Source: Microbulbifer guangxiensis (GTDB lineage: Bacteria > Pseudomonadota > Gammaproteobacteria > Pseudomonadales > Cellvibrionaceae). Taken from it: a DNA stretch of 64,000 nt. Where the stretch lies: assembly GCF_021729075.1 (NCBI RefSeq), contig NZ_JAJSAQ010000003.1, positions 490,535-554,534 on the forward strand, in the 5' to 3' direction. The translations under genes were made by a program, and so were the position numbers. The notes beneath the pieces are model-generated. The model was not told where the DNA came from and did no database searches. It saw only the letters and a list, made by a program, of their open reading frames with translations. This document shows positions 45,860-54,108 of the stretch, piece after piece. Each line of letters starts with the position of its first letter. Within the stretch, counting starts at the first letter, position 1.

Positions 45860-47491
45860 ATGCCCCGAGAGATGATCTTCGACTATGTGATTGTCGGCGG
45901 CGGTTCCGCTGGCTGCGTGCTGGCCAACCGGTTGAGCGCCGATGAAAAACACCGGGTCTGCCTGCTGGAGGCCGGGCGTACCGACCGCAGCCTGCTGATC
46001 CAGATGCCGGCCGGGATCAGCTACCTGGTGCCGGGCAAGAGCTACAACCTGCATCATTACACCGAGCCGCAGCCGGAGCTCAATGACCGCCGCCTGTTCT
46101 GGCCCCGCGGCCGCACACTTGGCGGCAGCAGTGCCATCAATGCCATGATCTACATCCGTGGCAATGGCGCCGACTACGATGCCTGGGAGGCCGCCGGCAA
46201 CCCCGGTTGGGGGTGGAGGGATTTGCTGCCATATTTCCTGCTCTCGGAAGGCAATGAGCGTGGCAGCGACGCCCATCACAGCGGCTATGGCCCACTGGCG
46301 GTGTCTGATCTCAAGTGGTGCTCCGAGGCTGGCAATGCCTTTGTACGTGCGGCGCAGGCCGCAGGCCATCGCCTGAACAACGATTTCAACGGCAGCCAGC
46401 AGAGTGGGGTCGGGTTTTACCAGGTCACCCAGAAGCATGGCCGGCGTTGCTCCTCGGCGCGGGCTTACCTGCATCCGGTGAAGAACCGGCCCAACCTCAG
46501 TATTTTTACCAAGAGCCAGGTCGCTCGACTGTTGTTTCGTGGCGACCGGGTTATCGGCGTGGAAATGTTGAATGGCCACAGGGTACTGGCCAACCGGGAA
46601 GTGATTCTCAGCGCGGGGGCCATCCAGTCACCGCAACTGTTGATGCTCTCCGGGATTGGCAATGAGACGGAACTGAAAAAGCTGGGCATCGTGCCCCAGG
46701 CCCATCTGCCCGGTGTCGGCCGCAACCTGCAGGATCATCTGGATGTTACCCAGGTGGTGGAGGCATCGGCGCCTGTGACTTTTTCCACGTCCTTCGGGGC
46801 GATGCTGAAAAATGCGGCGCACCTGCCGGAATTTCTGTTCGCCAACCGCGGACCGCTCACCAACAATGTGGCGGAGGCAGGCGGCTTTGCCAGCTCCAGC
46901 CTTGCCGGCGCGCACCCGGATATCCAGTTCCACTTTACGTCCGCACCGCTGTTCGAACACGGCCTGAAAAAAGAGCGTGGCTACGGTTATTCACTGCACG
47001 CCTGTGCCCTGCGCCCGAAAAGCCGTGGTGAAATCACCCTAGTGAGCAATAATCCCCGGGACCTGCCGCGAATCCAGCCCAATTATCTGGCTGAGCCGGA
47101 TGACCTGCAGGTGCTGGCGGAAGGGTTCGAGATGGCACGGGAGATCCTCGAACAGGAAGATCTCAAGCGTTACCAGAAACGCCTCTGGAGTCCGGGTAAA
47201 TCATTGAGCAAGCGCAAGGCCATCGAGTCTTTTGTCCGCCAGCATGCAGAGACCATCTATCATCCCGTGGGGACCTGCAAAATGGGTCGTGATGACGATG
47301 CGGTCGTCGATGCAGAGCTGCGGGTCCGCGGTGTCGATGGACTGCGGGTGGTGGACGCCTCCATAATGCCCACCCTCATTAGCGGCAACACCAATGCGCC
47401 GGTGATTGCCATCGCCGAAAAGGCTGCAGAGCTAATCCTGAACAGGGAGCGCGCTGCCGCCGTCGACCTGGAAACACTGGAACTGCAATGA
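45860..47491 (+). CDS. GMC-family FAD oxidoreductase (choline dehydrogenase-like)
   Basis: A 543-aa flavoprotein of the glucose-methanol-choline family that oxidises an alcohol. The start is the ATG at 45860; a frame open to 45776 is not used. The FAD-binding motif is YVIVGGGSAGCVLANRLS (~9-26), followed by the GMC signature RGRTLGGSSAINAMIYIRG and a second signature GAIQSPQLLMLSGIG. The catalytic His is in YHPVGTCKMG, and His/Asn in SGNTNAPVIAIAEKAA. The closest well-known relatives are choline and other alcohol dehydrogenases, but no betaine genes are nearby, so the substrate is open. Confidence 0.9.
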   Translation: MPREMIFDYVIVGGGSAGCVLANRLSADEKHRVCLLEAGRTDRSLLIQMPAGISYLVPGKSYNLHHYTEPQPELNDRRLFWPRGRTLGGSSAINAMIYIRGNGADYDAWEAAGNPGWGWRDLLPYFLLSEGNERGSDAHHSGYGPLAVSDLKWCSEAGNAFVRAAQAAGHRLNNDFNGSQQSGVGFYQVTQKHGRRCSSARAYLHPVKNRPNLSIFTKSQVARLLFRGDRVIGVEMLNGHRVLANREVILSAGAIQSPQLLMLSGIGNETELKKLGIVPQAHLPGVGRNLQDHLDVTQVVEASAPVTFSTSFGAMLKNAAHLPEFLFANRGPLTNNVAEAGGFASSSLAGAHPDIQFHFTSAPLFEHGLKKERGYGYSLHACALRPKSRGEITLVSNNPRDLPRIQPNYLAEPDDLQVLAEGFEMAREILEQEDLKRYQKRLWSPGKSLSKRKAIESFVRQHAETIYHPVGTCKMGRDDDAVVDAELRVRGVDGLRVVDASIMPTLISGNTNAPVIAIAEKAAELILNRERAAAVDLETLELQ

Positions 47492-48291
47492 TCTGGCAAT
47501 GCCCCCTCTGCCATCTGCCCCTGGAGTGCCGGGAACACGACTGGCATTGTGGCAGTGGGCACCTGTTTGACCTCGCGCGTGAGGGCTACGTCAACCTGTT
47601 GCCGGTACAGCACAAGCACTCGAAGGAGCCGGGGGATTCCGCCGATATGTTGCGCGCCCGCCGGAGCTTCCTCGAGGCGGGGCACTACCGCCCGCTGGCA
47701 GAGGCCATCACCGCCCTGCTGCCCTACGAGTCCGGGCGCCAGTTGCTGGATGTCGGCTGTGGTGAAGGTTACTACACGCGCCAACTGCGCGCGGCCGGCT
47801 GGCCGGCAGATGCGCTTGCGGGGGTGGATATTGCCAAGGCGGGTGTGCGCATGGCGGCGAAGGCCCAGCGGGACAGCCAGTATGTGGTGGCCGGGAATTT
47901 CGACCTGCCGATCGTCAAAGACAGTGTCGACCATATCCTGCGGGTATTTGCCCCCGGTGATGCGGCGGAACTGAACCGAGTGGTCAATCCCGGTGGCTCG
48001 ATCGTCGATGTGGCACCGGGGCCGGAGCACCTCTGGTCCCTCAAGCAGGCACTTTACCGGGAACCGCGGGAACACGCGCCACCCAAGCCGTTGGAGGGGT
48101 TCGTTCCGGAAGTGGAGCTGCGCTGCTGTTTCCTGTTCACCCTGCGAGGAGCAGAGGCGATCCGTGATTTTCTGGCCATGACACCCTTCGCCTGGAAGGG
48201 CGATGCGGAGGCGCGGGCGGGGCTGGAGCAGCGAGAGACCCTCAGGCTGGAGGCGGACTTTGTCGTGCGGCGCATGGTGAGTCGCAAATAA
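47488..48291 (+). CDS. rlmA: 23S rRNA (guanine-745-N1)-methyltransferase
   Basis: RlmA methylates G745 of 23S rRNA. The 267-aa protein begins with the zinc-binding segment in which C5, C8, C21 and H25 are the ligands (CPLC...CGSGH). The characteristic FDLAREGYVNLLPVQHKHS and PGDSADMLRARRSFLEAGHY follow. The SAM motif is LLDVGCGEGYYTRQL. The ATG overlaps the stop of the GMC gene (ATGA). The pairing with that enzyme is probably incidental. Confidence 0.92.
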   Translation: MIWQCPLCHLPLECREHDWHCGSGHLFDLAREGYVNLLPVQHKHSKEPGDSADMLRARRSFLEAGHYRPLAEAITALLPYESGRQLLDVGCGEGYYTRQLRAAGWPADALAGVDIAKAGVRMAAKAQRDSQYVVAGNFDLPIVKDSVDHILRVFAPGDAAELNRVVNPGGSIVDVAPGPEHLWSLKQALYREPREHAPPKPLEGFVPEVELRCCFLFTLRGAEAIRDFLAMTPFAWKGDAEARAGLEQRETLRLEADFVVRRMVSRK

Positions 48292-48340
48292 ATCCTGCCA
48301 AAAACAACATATCACAGACCGAGCTGGAATTACCCTGCCA

Positions 48341-48796
48341 ATGGCAACGCCGAGAGATTACGGATTTATGCAGCGGGCCCTGGAGCTGGCAGAGATCGCC
48401 GCTGAGCGGGGCGAGGTCCCGGTGGGCGCGGTGGTGGTGCAAAACGGGGAGATCATCGGTGAGGGCAGCAACCGGCCCATTGGCAACTGTGACCCCAGTG
48501 CCCATGCGGAGATCGTCGCCCTGCGCCGTGCGGCCGAGCGTGCCGGCAATTATCGCCTGCCGGAGGCCACCCTGTACGTGACCATAGAACCCTGTACCAT
48601 GTGCTTCGGGGCCATGGTGCACGCGCGGATCGCACGGCTGGTTTACGGCGCCACTGAGCCCCGTGCCGGGGTGGTTGAAAGCCAGCTGCAGTTGGGGCAG
48701 GCAGGATTCTTCAATCACCGCATTGCCGTCGAGGGCGGTGTCATGGCTGAGGAGGGTGGAGATCTTGTCAGGGACTTTTTCCAACGAAAGCGTTGA
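48341..48796 (+). CDS. tadA: tRNA-specific adenosine deaminase
   Basis: TadA converts A34 to inosine in tRNA-Arg(ACG). The 151-aa protein has the zinc deaminase signature: HAE at H55-E57, with E57 as proton shuttle, and PCTMC with C85 and C88. The N-terminal DYGFMQRALELAEIAAERGE and the C-terminal LVRDFFQRKR are typical. It is 49 bases downstream of rlmA; the next gene starts one base after its stop. Confidence 0.96.
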   Translation: MATPRDYGFMQRALELAEIAAERGEVPVGAVVVQNGEIIGEGSNRPIGNCDPSAHAEIVALRRAAERAGNYRLPEATLYVTIEPCTMCFGAMVHARIARLVYGATEPRAGVVESQLQLGQAGFFNHRIAVEGGVMAEEGGDLVRDFFQRKR

Positions 48797-48797
48797 G

Positions 48798-49241
48798 ATG
48801 GCGCTGGCATTCCTGATCAATACCCTGCTGGTGGCCACAGTGGTGGTGATTCACCATGAAGCCCTGAATGGCCTGTTCCGAATCGGCCAGAAACTGACAG
48901 TACACCGTAACCTGGCACTGCTGATCGGTGTGTTCGGTGCGCTCATTGCCCATATTATCGAGATCTGGCTTTTCGCCATCGGCTATTTCTACATGGTGCA
49001 TTCAGAGTCTTTCGAGACTTTGCAGGGAAATTTTGACGGCACACTGATTGATTGTGCCTACTTCTCCTTCACCACCTATACCTCGCTCGGGTTCGGGGAT
49101 ATCGAGCCGCTGGGACACCTGCGATTCACTGCAGGGCTGGAAGCGCTGACCGGTCTCGTGATGATTACCTGGACCGCTTCATTCATGTTCCTGAAGATGC
49201 AGAGATACTGGATCCACCGGCAAGACGGAACCGGTCACTGA
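48798..49241 (+). CDS. Two-helix ion channel, K+-channel-like
   Basis: A 147-aa membrane protein starting at the ATG at 48798, one base after tadA. Hydrophobic segments lie at about 4-21, 38-66 and 104-128. Before the last segment is a pore-loop motif, TYTSLGFGD at 93-101, which matches the K+-channel selectivity filter TVGYGD except for Leu in place of Val and Phe in place of Tyr. This puts it in the small bacterial ion channel superfamily (two-pore-domain-like). There is no regulatory RCK domain. Confidence 0.75.
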   Translation: MALAFLINTLLVATVVVIHHEALNGLFRIGQKLTVHRNLALLIGVFGALIAHIIEIWLFAIGYFYMVHSESFETLQGNFDGTLIDCAYFSFTTYTSLGFGDIEPLGHLRFTAGLEALTGLVMITWTASFMFLKMQRYWIHRQDGTGH

Positions 49242-49341
49242 AACGGATTCTGCTCGTGTTTTCCTTGCGCGGCTCAGTAATTCAATAAAAAGTGCTCCGC
49301 TCCGTGACACCGGAGCTGGGCCGATAAGGTTTAAAGCAGTA

Positions 49342-50541
49342 ATGAACCCCGGTTTTATCAAGATGGCCCTGATTCTCGGGCTGCTCAGTTGTGTTGGCCC
49401 TTTCGCCATCGATATGTACCTGCCGGCACTGCCGCAGATCGCCGAGAGCCTGGATGCGCCGGTAGAGTTGACCCAGTACACCCTGATGTCATTTTTTATT
49501 GCCTTCGGCGTGAGCCAGTTGCTGTACGGTCCGGCAGCGGACATGTTCGGGCGCAAGCCGCCGCTCTATTTCGGCCTCGGCCTGTTTGCAGTGGCCTCGA
49601 TTGGCTGTGCGCTGGTTACGTCCATCGAGTGGCTGATCGCGCTGCGCTTCCTGCAGGGCATCGGCGCTGCTGCGGGCATGTCCATCCCCCGTGCTGTGAT
49701 CCGGGACTGCTACACCGGCACCCGCGCCACACGCCTGATGACCACGGTCATGCTGGTGATCTCCATCTCACCGATGCTGGCCCCCTTGGTGGGGAGCCTG
49801 GTGATTACTCCCTTCGGCTGGCCAGCGGTGTTTGTTGCGGTGGGATTGGCAGCGCTGCTGGGACTGGCGCTCGCGTTTTGGAGCCTGCCGGAAACCCTGC
49901 CGGAAAAGCAGCGGGTCCCTTTCCGGTTTTCTGCCATGATGCGGGCTTTCCATACCCTGTTCCGCGATCGCGGCTATATGGGCCTGACCGCCATCGGTGG
50001 CTTGGGTATGGCGAGCTTCTTTATCTTCCTGTCCACCTCTTCTTTTATCTACACCGGGTATTATGGGCTGACATCCACCCAGTTCAGCCTGGCATTCTCC
50101 CTCAACGCGGTCGGTTTCTTTATCGCCAGCCAGTTTGCCGCCACCCTTGGCGAACGATACGGACAGGTAGTGGTGGTGAAGTGGGCGATAACCAGTTTTG
50201 CTGCGAGCGCCACCGCGATGTTCGCATTGTTCTCCCTCGGTGCGGACAGCTTCCCCCTGCTCATTACCATGCTGATGATCAGCAATGCGTTCCTTGGCCT
50301 GGTGGTTCCCACCACCATGGTGCTGTCGCTGGAGGCACACGGCCCCATCGCCGGTACCGCGGCGGCCCTCGGTGGTGCGCTGCAGATGTTACTCGGGGCG
50401 GTGGGCATCGTGGTGGTCAGTCTGTTCTTCGATGGCGAACCACTTCCGCTGGTGGCCGGTATCATGACCTGTGCGCTGCTGGCACAGTGTCTGTCCATGA
50501 TCACGTTGCGCTTTGAGCCCCAGTTGGCCAGGGGAAGCTGA
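49342..50541 (+). CDS. Bcr/CflA family multidrug efflux MFS transporter
   Basis: A 399-aa major facilitator of the drug:proton antiporter-1 branch. The Bcr/CflA hallmarks are visible: FAIDMYLPALPQIAESL in helix 1 (~18-34), GPAADMFGRKPPLYFGLGLF in loop 2-3, and FLQGIGAAAGMSIPRAVIRD with the antiporter motif C region. Twelve helices are expected. The substrate range (bicyclomycin, sulfonamides or others) cannot be told. It has its own gap of about 100 bases upstream. Confidence 0.9.
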   Translation: MNPGFIKMALILGLLSCVGPFAIDMYLPALPQIAESLDAPVELTQYTLMSFFIAFGVSQLLYGPAADMFGRKPPLYFGLGLFAVASIGCALVTSIEWLIALRFLQGIGAAAGMSIPRAVIRDCYTGTRATRLMTTVMLVISISPMLAPLVGSLVITPFGWPAVFVAVGLAALLGLALAFWSLPETLPEKQRVPFRFSAMMRAFHTLFRDRGYMGLTAIGGLGMASFFIFLSTSSFIYTGYYGLTSTQFSLAFSLNAVGFFIASQFAATLGERYGQVVVVKWAITSFAASATAMFALFSLGADSFPLLITMLMISNAFLGLVVPTTMVLSLEAHGPIAGTAAALGGALQMLLGAVGIVVVSLFFDGEPLPLVAGIMTCALLAQCLSMITLRFEPQLARGS

Positions 50542-50674
50542 GCCTTGGGGCAGGGCTCGCACGGAATTGCCAGAACGTCTGGAGAAGGCTGGGTCAGGGA
50601 GCGTTTCCCCCTGAGACTATGCCTGCCCCAGCACCTGGCGATAAGGCGATGAGCCAATAATCGGGAAGGTACCC

Positions 50675-51730
50675 ATGTCAAAATTGCGACGCGTCTGGCG
50701 CACGGCCAAAGCCGGAGCCATCAGTAATTTGCACCTGGTGGAGGAGCCGCTGGGTGTTTTGGATCGCGAGAAGATCCGTATCCGGGTTGAATCCGTCGGT
50801 CTCAATTTTGCCGATATCTTTGCGCTGACCGGGCTCTATTCCGCTACGCCCAGGGGCAGCTTTGTGCCCGGCCTGGAATTTGCCGGCATCGTGGCAGAGG
50901 TTGGCGCAGCGGCGGATACCGGCTTGAGCGCAGGGGACCGGGTATACGGCTGCACCCGCTTCGGTGGCTACACGGACTGCCTGGATGTATTACCTCGGCA
51001 CTGCCGGAGAATACCGGCAGACTGGCGCTTTGCCGAGGCGGCTGCATTCCCGGTGCAGAGCCTCACCGCTTATTACGCTTTGAATGATCTTGGAGCTGTA
51101 AAACCGGGCCAGAATATTCTCGTTCACAGCGCCGCAGGTGGCGTCGGCCTGCAGGCCATGCGCATGTTGCGCCAGATGGGGGCTACCCCGATCGGTACTG
51201 CGGGCTCGGAGGGCAAGCGCCGGTTCCTGCAGCAGCAGGGCTTCGATGAAGTGATCGTGCGCGGAGCCGACTTTGCCAGTCAGCTCAAATCACAACTTGC
51301 CGGCCGGCGGCTGCATGCCGTATTGGACGGCATCGGTGGCAAGATCCAGAAGCAGTCCTTCGAAGCCCTGGCACCCATGGGCAGATTGGTGGTCTTCGGC
51401 GCTGCCGAATTTACCCCGGGGAATAGACCCAACTGGCTCAAGGCCGCCTGGCTCTACCTGAATCGGCCCCGTTATGACGTCATGGATATGATCAGCAGCA
51501 ACCGCTCGGTACTGGCCTTCAACCTGCTCTGGCTGTGGCAGGAACAGTCGCTTTTTGAAGCACTACTGGATGGTTGTGCCGGAATGGGTTTGCCGGCGCC
51601 GCATGTGGGACATGAGTTTGATTTTGAGCAGGCGCATGAGGCGATTGCATGCTTGCGGAGTGGGGGTTCGGTGGGGAAGGTAGTTTTGAACACAGGCCGG
51701 CTCAACGATCCGCCAGTGGATAGCAACTAA
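50675..51730 (+). CDS. Zinc-type/quinone-oxidoreductase-like alcohol dehydrogenase
   Basis: A 351-aa member of the medium-chain dehydrogenase/reductase family, closest in look to quinone oxidoreductase (QOR/VAT-1-like) proteins. The GroES-like N-terminal domain carries GLNFADIFALTGLYSATPRG, and the NADPH-binding motif is HSAAGGVGLQAMRMLRQMGA (~150). No zinc-ligand cluster of structural type is seen, which fits QOR. The substrate is unknown. It is the last GC-rich gene before the AT-rich island. Confidence 0.87.
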   Translation: MSKLRRVWRTAKAGAISNLHLVEEPLGVLDREKIRIRVESVGLNFADIFALTGLYSATPRGSFVPGLEFAGIVAEVGAAADTGLSAGDRVYGCTRFGGYTDCLDVLPRHCRRIPADWRFAEAAAFPVQSLTAYYALNDLGAVKPGQNILVHSAAGGVGLQAMRMLRQMGATPIGTAGSEGKRRFLQQQGFDEVIVRGADFASQLKSQLAGRRLHAVLDGIGGKIQKQSFEALAPMGRLVVFGAAEFTPGNRPNWLKAAWLYLNRPRYDVMDMISSNRSVLAFNLLWLWQEQSLFEALLDGCAGMGLPAPHVGHEFDFEQAHEAIACLRSGGSVGKVVLNTGRLNDPPVDSN

Positions 51731-52564
51731 GTCAGTCGGTTCGGATGCTGCTGAGGTTTCTCGTGCACAGTCTCTAGCGTATTGCTTCGGTGGCAGAGGC
51801 GGCCGCACTGGGTTGTAGGTAGAAATAGACTCGCCCGGGGAGAACTTTTCTGCACTGCAAATGCACGGGTGCAATGTTGAGACTATTTCAGGATGCGGTA
51901 AGGCCGCACGGCCACTAACCCCTGCTAGAAGTCCTATGCATCTGAAATGACTGGCCTCATCCCGTATTGCCACGCTTCCGCTGCCCTGAGGCTAAACAAT
52001 GATGCAATACATTTTCCTGTGATGGATGGTTTCTTAGCGGTACGGAAATGCTCACTGCTATCTGCAAGGCTTTCGTTGTATTCTGAGCTCACATCTGTTG
52101 GTTGAGAATATGCCGCATGATGCTCGGCGATAGGTGTGCCGTGATAAGAGCGCTAGTGAATGAGATAGTCGCTCAGGGCAGGGGAGGTAGCCTTGCAAGT
52201 ACATCGCCTGGGTATACCAATGACGCTCATGAATATAGTTTTGGAAGCTTCACCAAGAGAGCTCAGCCTTTTTGTAGTTCAATAGCAGTATTTCGACTTA
52301 ACAAGCGATATCTTCCCCTCTGATGATGCAATGCGCGCCATACTTGGACTGACTTAGAACTGTAGCGATAAGTTTATAGGCGAGGCATACTTTAGTGATT
52401 TTTCCATCTGTACATATCGATAGCAGCACCCGGGGCATCACTGGCGTGTCTTTCATTTTTTCCTTGGGTGTTCATTTTGAGGTTGTTGTTTGTTAGGGGT
52501 TGGGCTGTGGGTCTGTAAAGTTAATATATTCGTATGTTTCTGAATCTGGTGGCTTTTAATATAA
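51731..52564. other. Gene-poor left border of the AT-rich island
   Basis: An 834-base stretch with no convincing gene. Base composition shifts from GC-rich to AT-rich within it, at roughly 51960-52380. A 73-codon frame at 52102-52323 has no recognisable product. TTGGGC at 52500-52505 and TAATAT at 52522-52527, 16 bases apart, could be a weak promoter for the MoxR operon. No integrase, transposase or copy of the tRNA-Leu 3' end was noticed. Confidence 0.55.
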
Positions 52565-53695
52565 ATGAAAGAAAATATATCGCTTGCTGAGTCAGCACAG
52601 ATACTACGAGCAGCAGCAGTGGCTGCAGCAAGTGGCCTGGTAGAGCGGAGATCGCTTGTAGATTTGATACTGCTATCTGCTGTAGCGGGAGAACATTTGT
52701 TAGTGATCGGGCCGCCCGGTACTGCAAAAAGTGCGGCTGTCCGTAGAGTTGCCAAGGTTTTGAATGGCTCCTATTTCGATTATTTGTTGGGCCGGTTTAC
52801 AGAGCCCAGCGAACTATTTGGTCCTGTCGATATACAAAAATTAAAGGTTGGTGTGGTGGAAACGGCCACAGAAGGCATGTTGCCAGAAGCAGAAATCGTG
52901 TTTCTTGATGAGGTATTCCTTGGCTCTACGGCCATATTGAACACTCTGCTCGGCATTCTAAATGAGCGCCGGTTTAGGCGTGGTCAAACATCAAAAGAGT
53001 GCCCCTTAAGAATATGTGTAGGCGCGGCAAATAGTCTGCCGGAGGATGAATCCCTTTCCGCATTCGCTGATAGATTTTTGGTGCGCCATTTTGTTGACGA
53101 GGTTCCAGATTCGCAGCTTGAATCACTGCTAGCGCAGGGGTGGGAAAGTGATCGAGTTCTTCCAGAAGTAAAAATTGATATGGAGCTTTTGGATAGGCTC
53201 ACTGCTATAGCGAGGTCTGCGGACGTAACAGGCGTTCATTCTCTCTTGGCGGACTGCATCCGTTTGTTGCGCAAGGAGAATATCAAGCTATCCGATCGCA
53301 GAATTGTCAAAAGCCAGCGTCTGATCAGTGCGGCTGCGGTGATCGATGGCAGAACCAAGCCTGAAGAATCTGATATCTGGCCGATTTTACATGTTATTCC
53401 TCGAAAGGAAGATCAGGCTGCTGCCCGAGATATATTAAAAGATAAACTAGCGGAAAGTCACAGTTCGACACTCCTGGATGCTGCAGAAAACGCCTCTATG
53501 GGGAAGCTTGCTCGGGCACAACGCCTGTTGGAGAAGGCCGAGATGCATCTGGCGTTGCCACGTGAAGAGCAGAATCGTCTAGCCATGGAAGCGCTGGGGC
53601 GGGAAATTGACACCTGCTTTAGTGCAACGAGCATTCCTGAAAAACTTAAGCTTGCCAGGGAAGAGCTAATAAAGGAATTGGAAACCGCTGAGTGA
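52565..53695 (+). CDS. MoxR-type AAA+ ATPase
   Basis: A 376-aa ATPase of the MoxR/RavA group, whose members act with vWA-domain partners as chaperone-like machines. Walker A is GPPGTAKS at 49-56 and Walker B is IVFLDEVF at 111-118. Sensor 1 is the Asn in GAANSLPED (~156), and an arginine finger is in FADRFLVR (~170). The motif GRFTEPSELFGPVDI (77-91) is a hallmark of this group. After the lid domain there is an extra helical tail (~300-376). The region before the ATG is AT-rich and has no clear ribosome site, unlike most genes in the window. It heads a coupled four-gene operon; its stop overlaps the next start (GTGA). Confidence 0.93.
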   Translation: MKENISLAESAQILRAAAVAAASGLVERRSLVDLILLSAVAGEHLLVIGPPGTAKSAAVRRVAKVLNGSYFDYLLGRFTEPSELFGPVDIQKLKVGVVETATEGMLPEAEIVFLDEVFLGSTAILNTLLGILNERRFRRGQTSKECPLRICVGAANSLPEDESLSAFADRFLVRHFVDEVPDSQLESLLAQGWESDRVLPEVKIDMELLDRLTAIARSADVTGVHSLLADCIRLLRKENIKLSDRRIVKSQRLISAAAVIDGRTKPEESDIWPILHVIPRKEDQAAARDILKDKLAESHSSTLLDAAENASMGKLARAQRLLEKAEMHLALPREEQNRLAMEALGREIDTCFSATSIPEKLKLAREELIKELETAE

Positions 53696-54108
53696 GCCAG
53701 CCGATGAAAGAGTTTACTTGGCAGGAGCGCCCCTGTCCGCTACCACCTTCAGGTATTCTGATTGAATCAGATCAGCGTGCTAGCGCAATGATGAGGCTAT
53801 TGGCGCTGGATGACAAGCTTCTGCGACATTTAAGGGGGGGGTACTGTGAGTCGGTATTGGTTGTTTTAGGGGAAGAGCGGGACCTCCCTTGGATTCCCGG
53901 GGGAATATATTTGGGGAAAGAGATGCCCGCCACTCATCTTTTTATGCCTACGTTTCTAGCTCCTGATGTACCAGTAGATCTATTGGGTCGTGCAATCACT
54001 AATAAGTTTGGAAACGGCCAGTTTGTCATTCAGCCATGGACACAGCAGCTTTATGATCTGTCAAATGTGATCACCCTGTCCAGGGCCAGTCTTGAGCAGA
54101 TTTTGTAA
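53692..54108 (+). CDS. Small bpX5-like component of MoxR/vWA system
   Basis: A 138-aa cytoplasmic protein. The start is the GTG at 53692 overlapping the moxR stop; an ATG at 53704 would shorten it by four. The central segment RDLPWIPGGIYLGKEMPATH and the following FMPTFLAPDVPVDLLGRAI resemble, from memory, the bpX5 family of MoxR-vWA-beta-propeller ternary systems, which has a LPWxxGxxYLG...LLLPT...PDVP pattern. This needs a profile search. It holds no enzyme motifs. The TAA overlaps the next ATG by one base (TAATG). Confidence 0.65.
   Translation: MSQPMKEFTWQERPCPLPPSGILIESDQRASAMMRLLALDDKLLRHLRGGYCESVLVVLGEERDLPWIPGGIYLGKEMPATHLFMPTFLAPDVPVDLLGRAITNKFGNGQFVIQPWTQQLYDLSNVITLSRASLEQIL

Noticed and set aside
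52102..52323. 73-codon frame in the left border of the island
   Set aside because: No recognisable product, no good ribosome site and mixed composition; it could be a remnant but cannot be supported.
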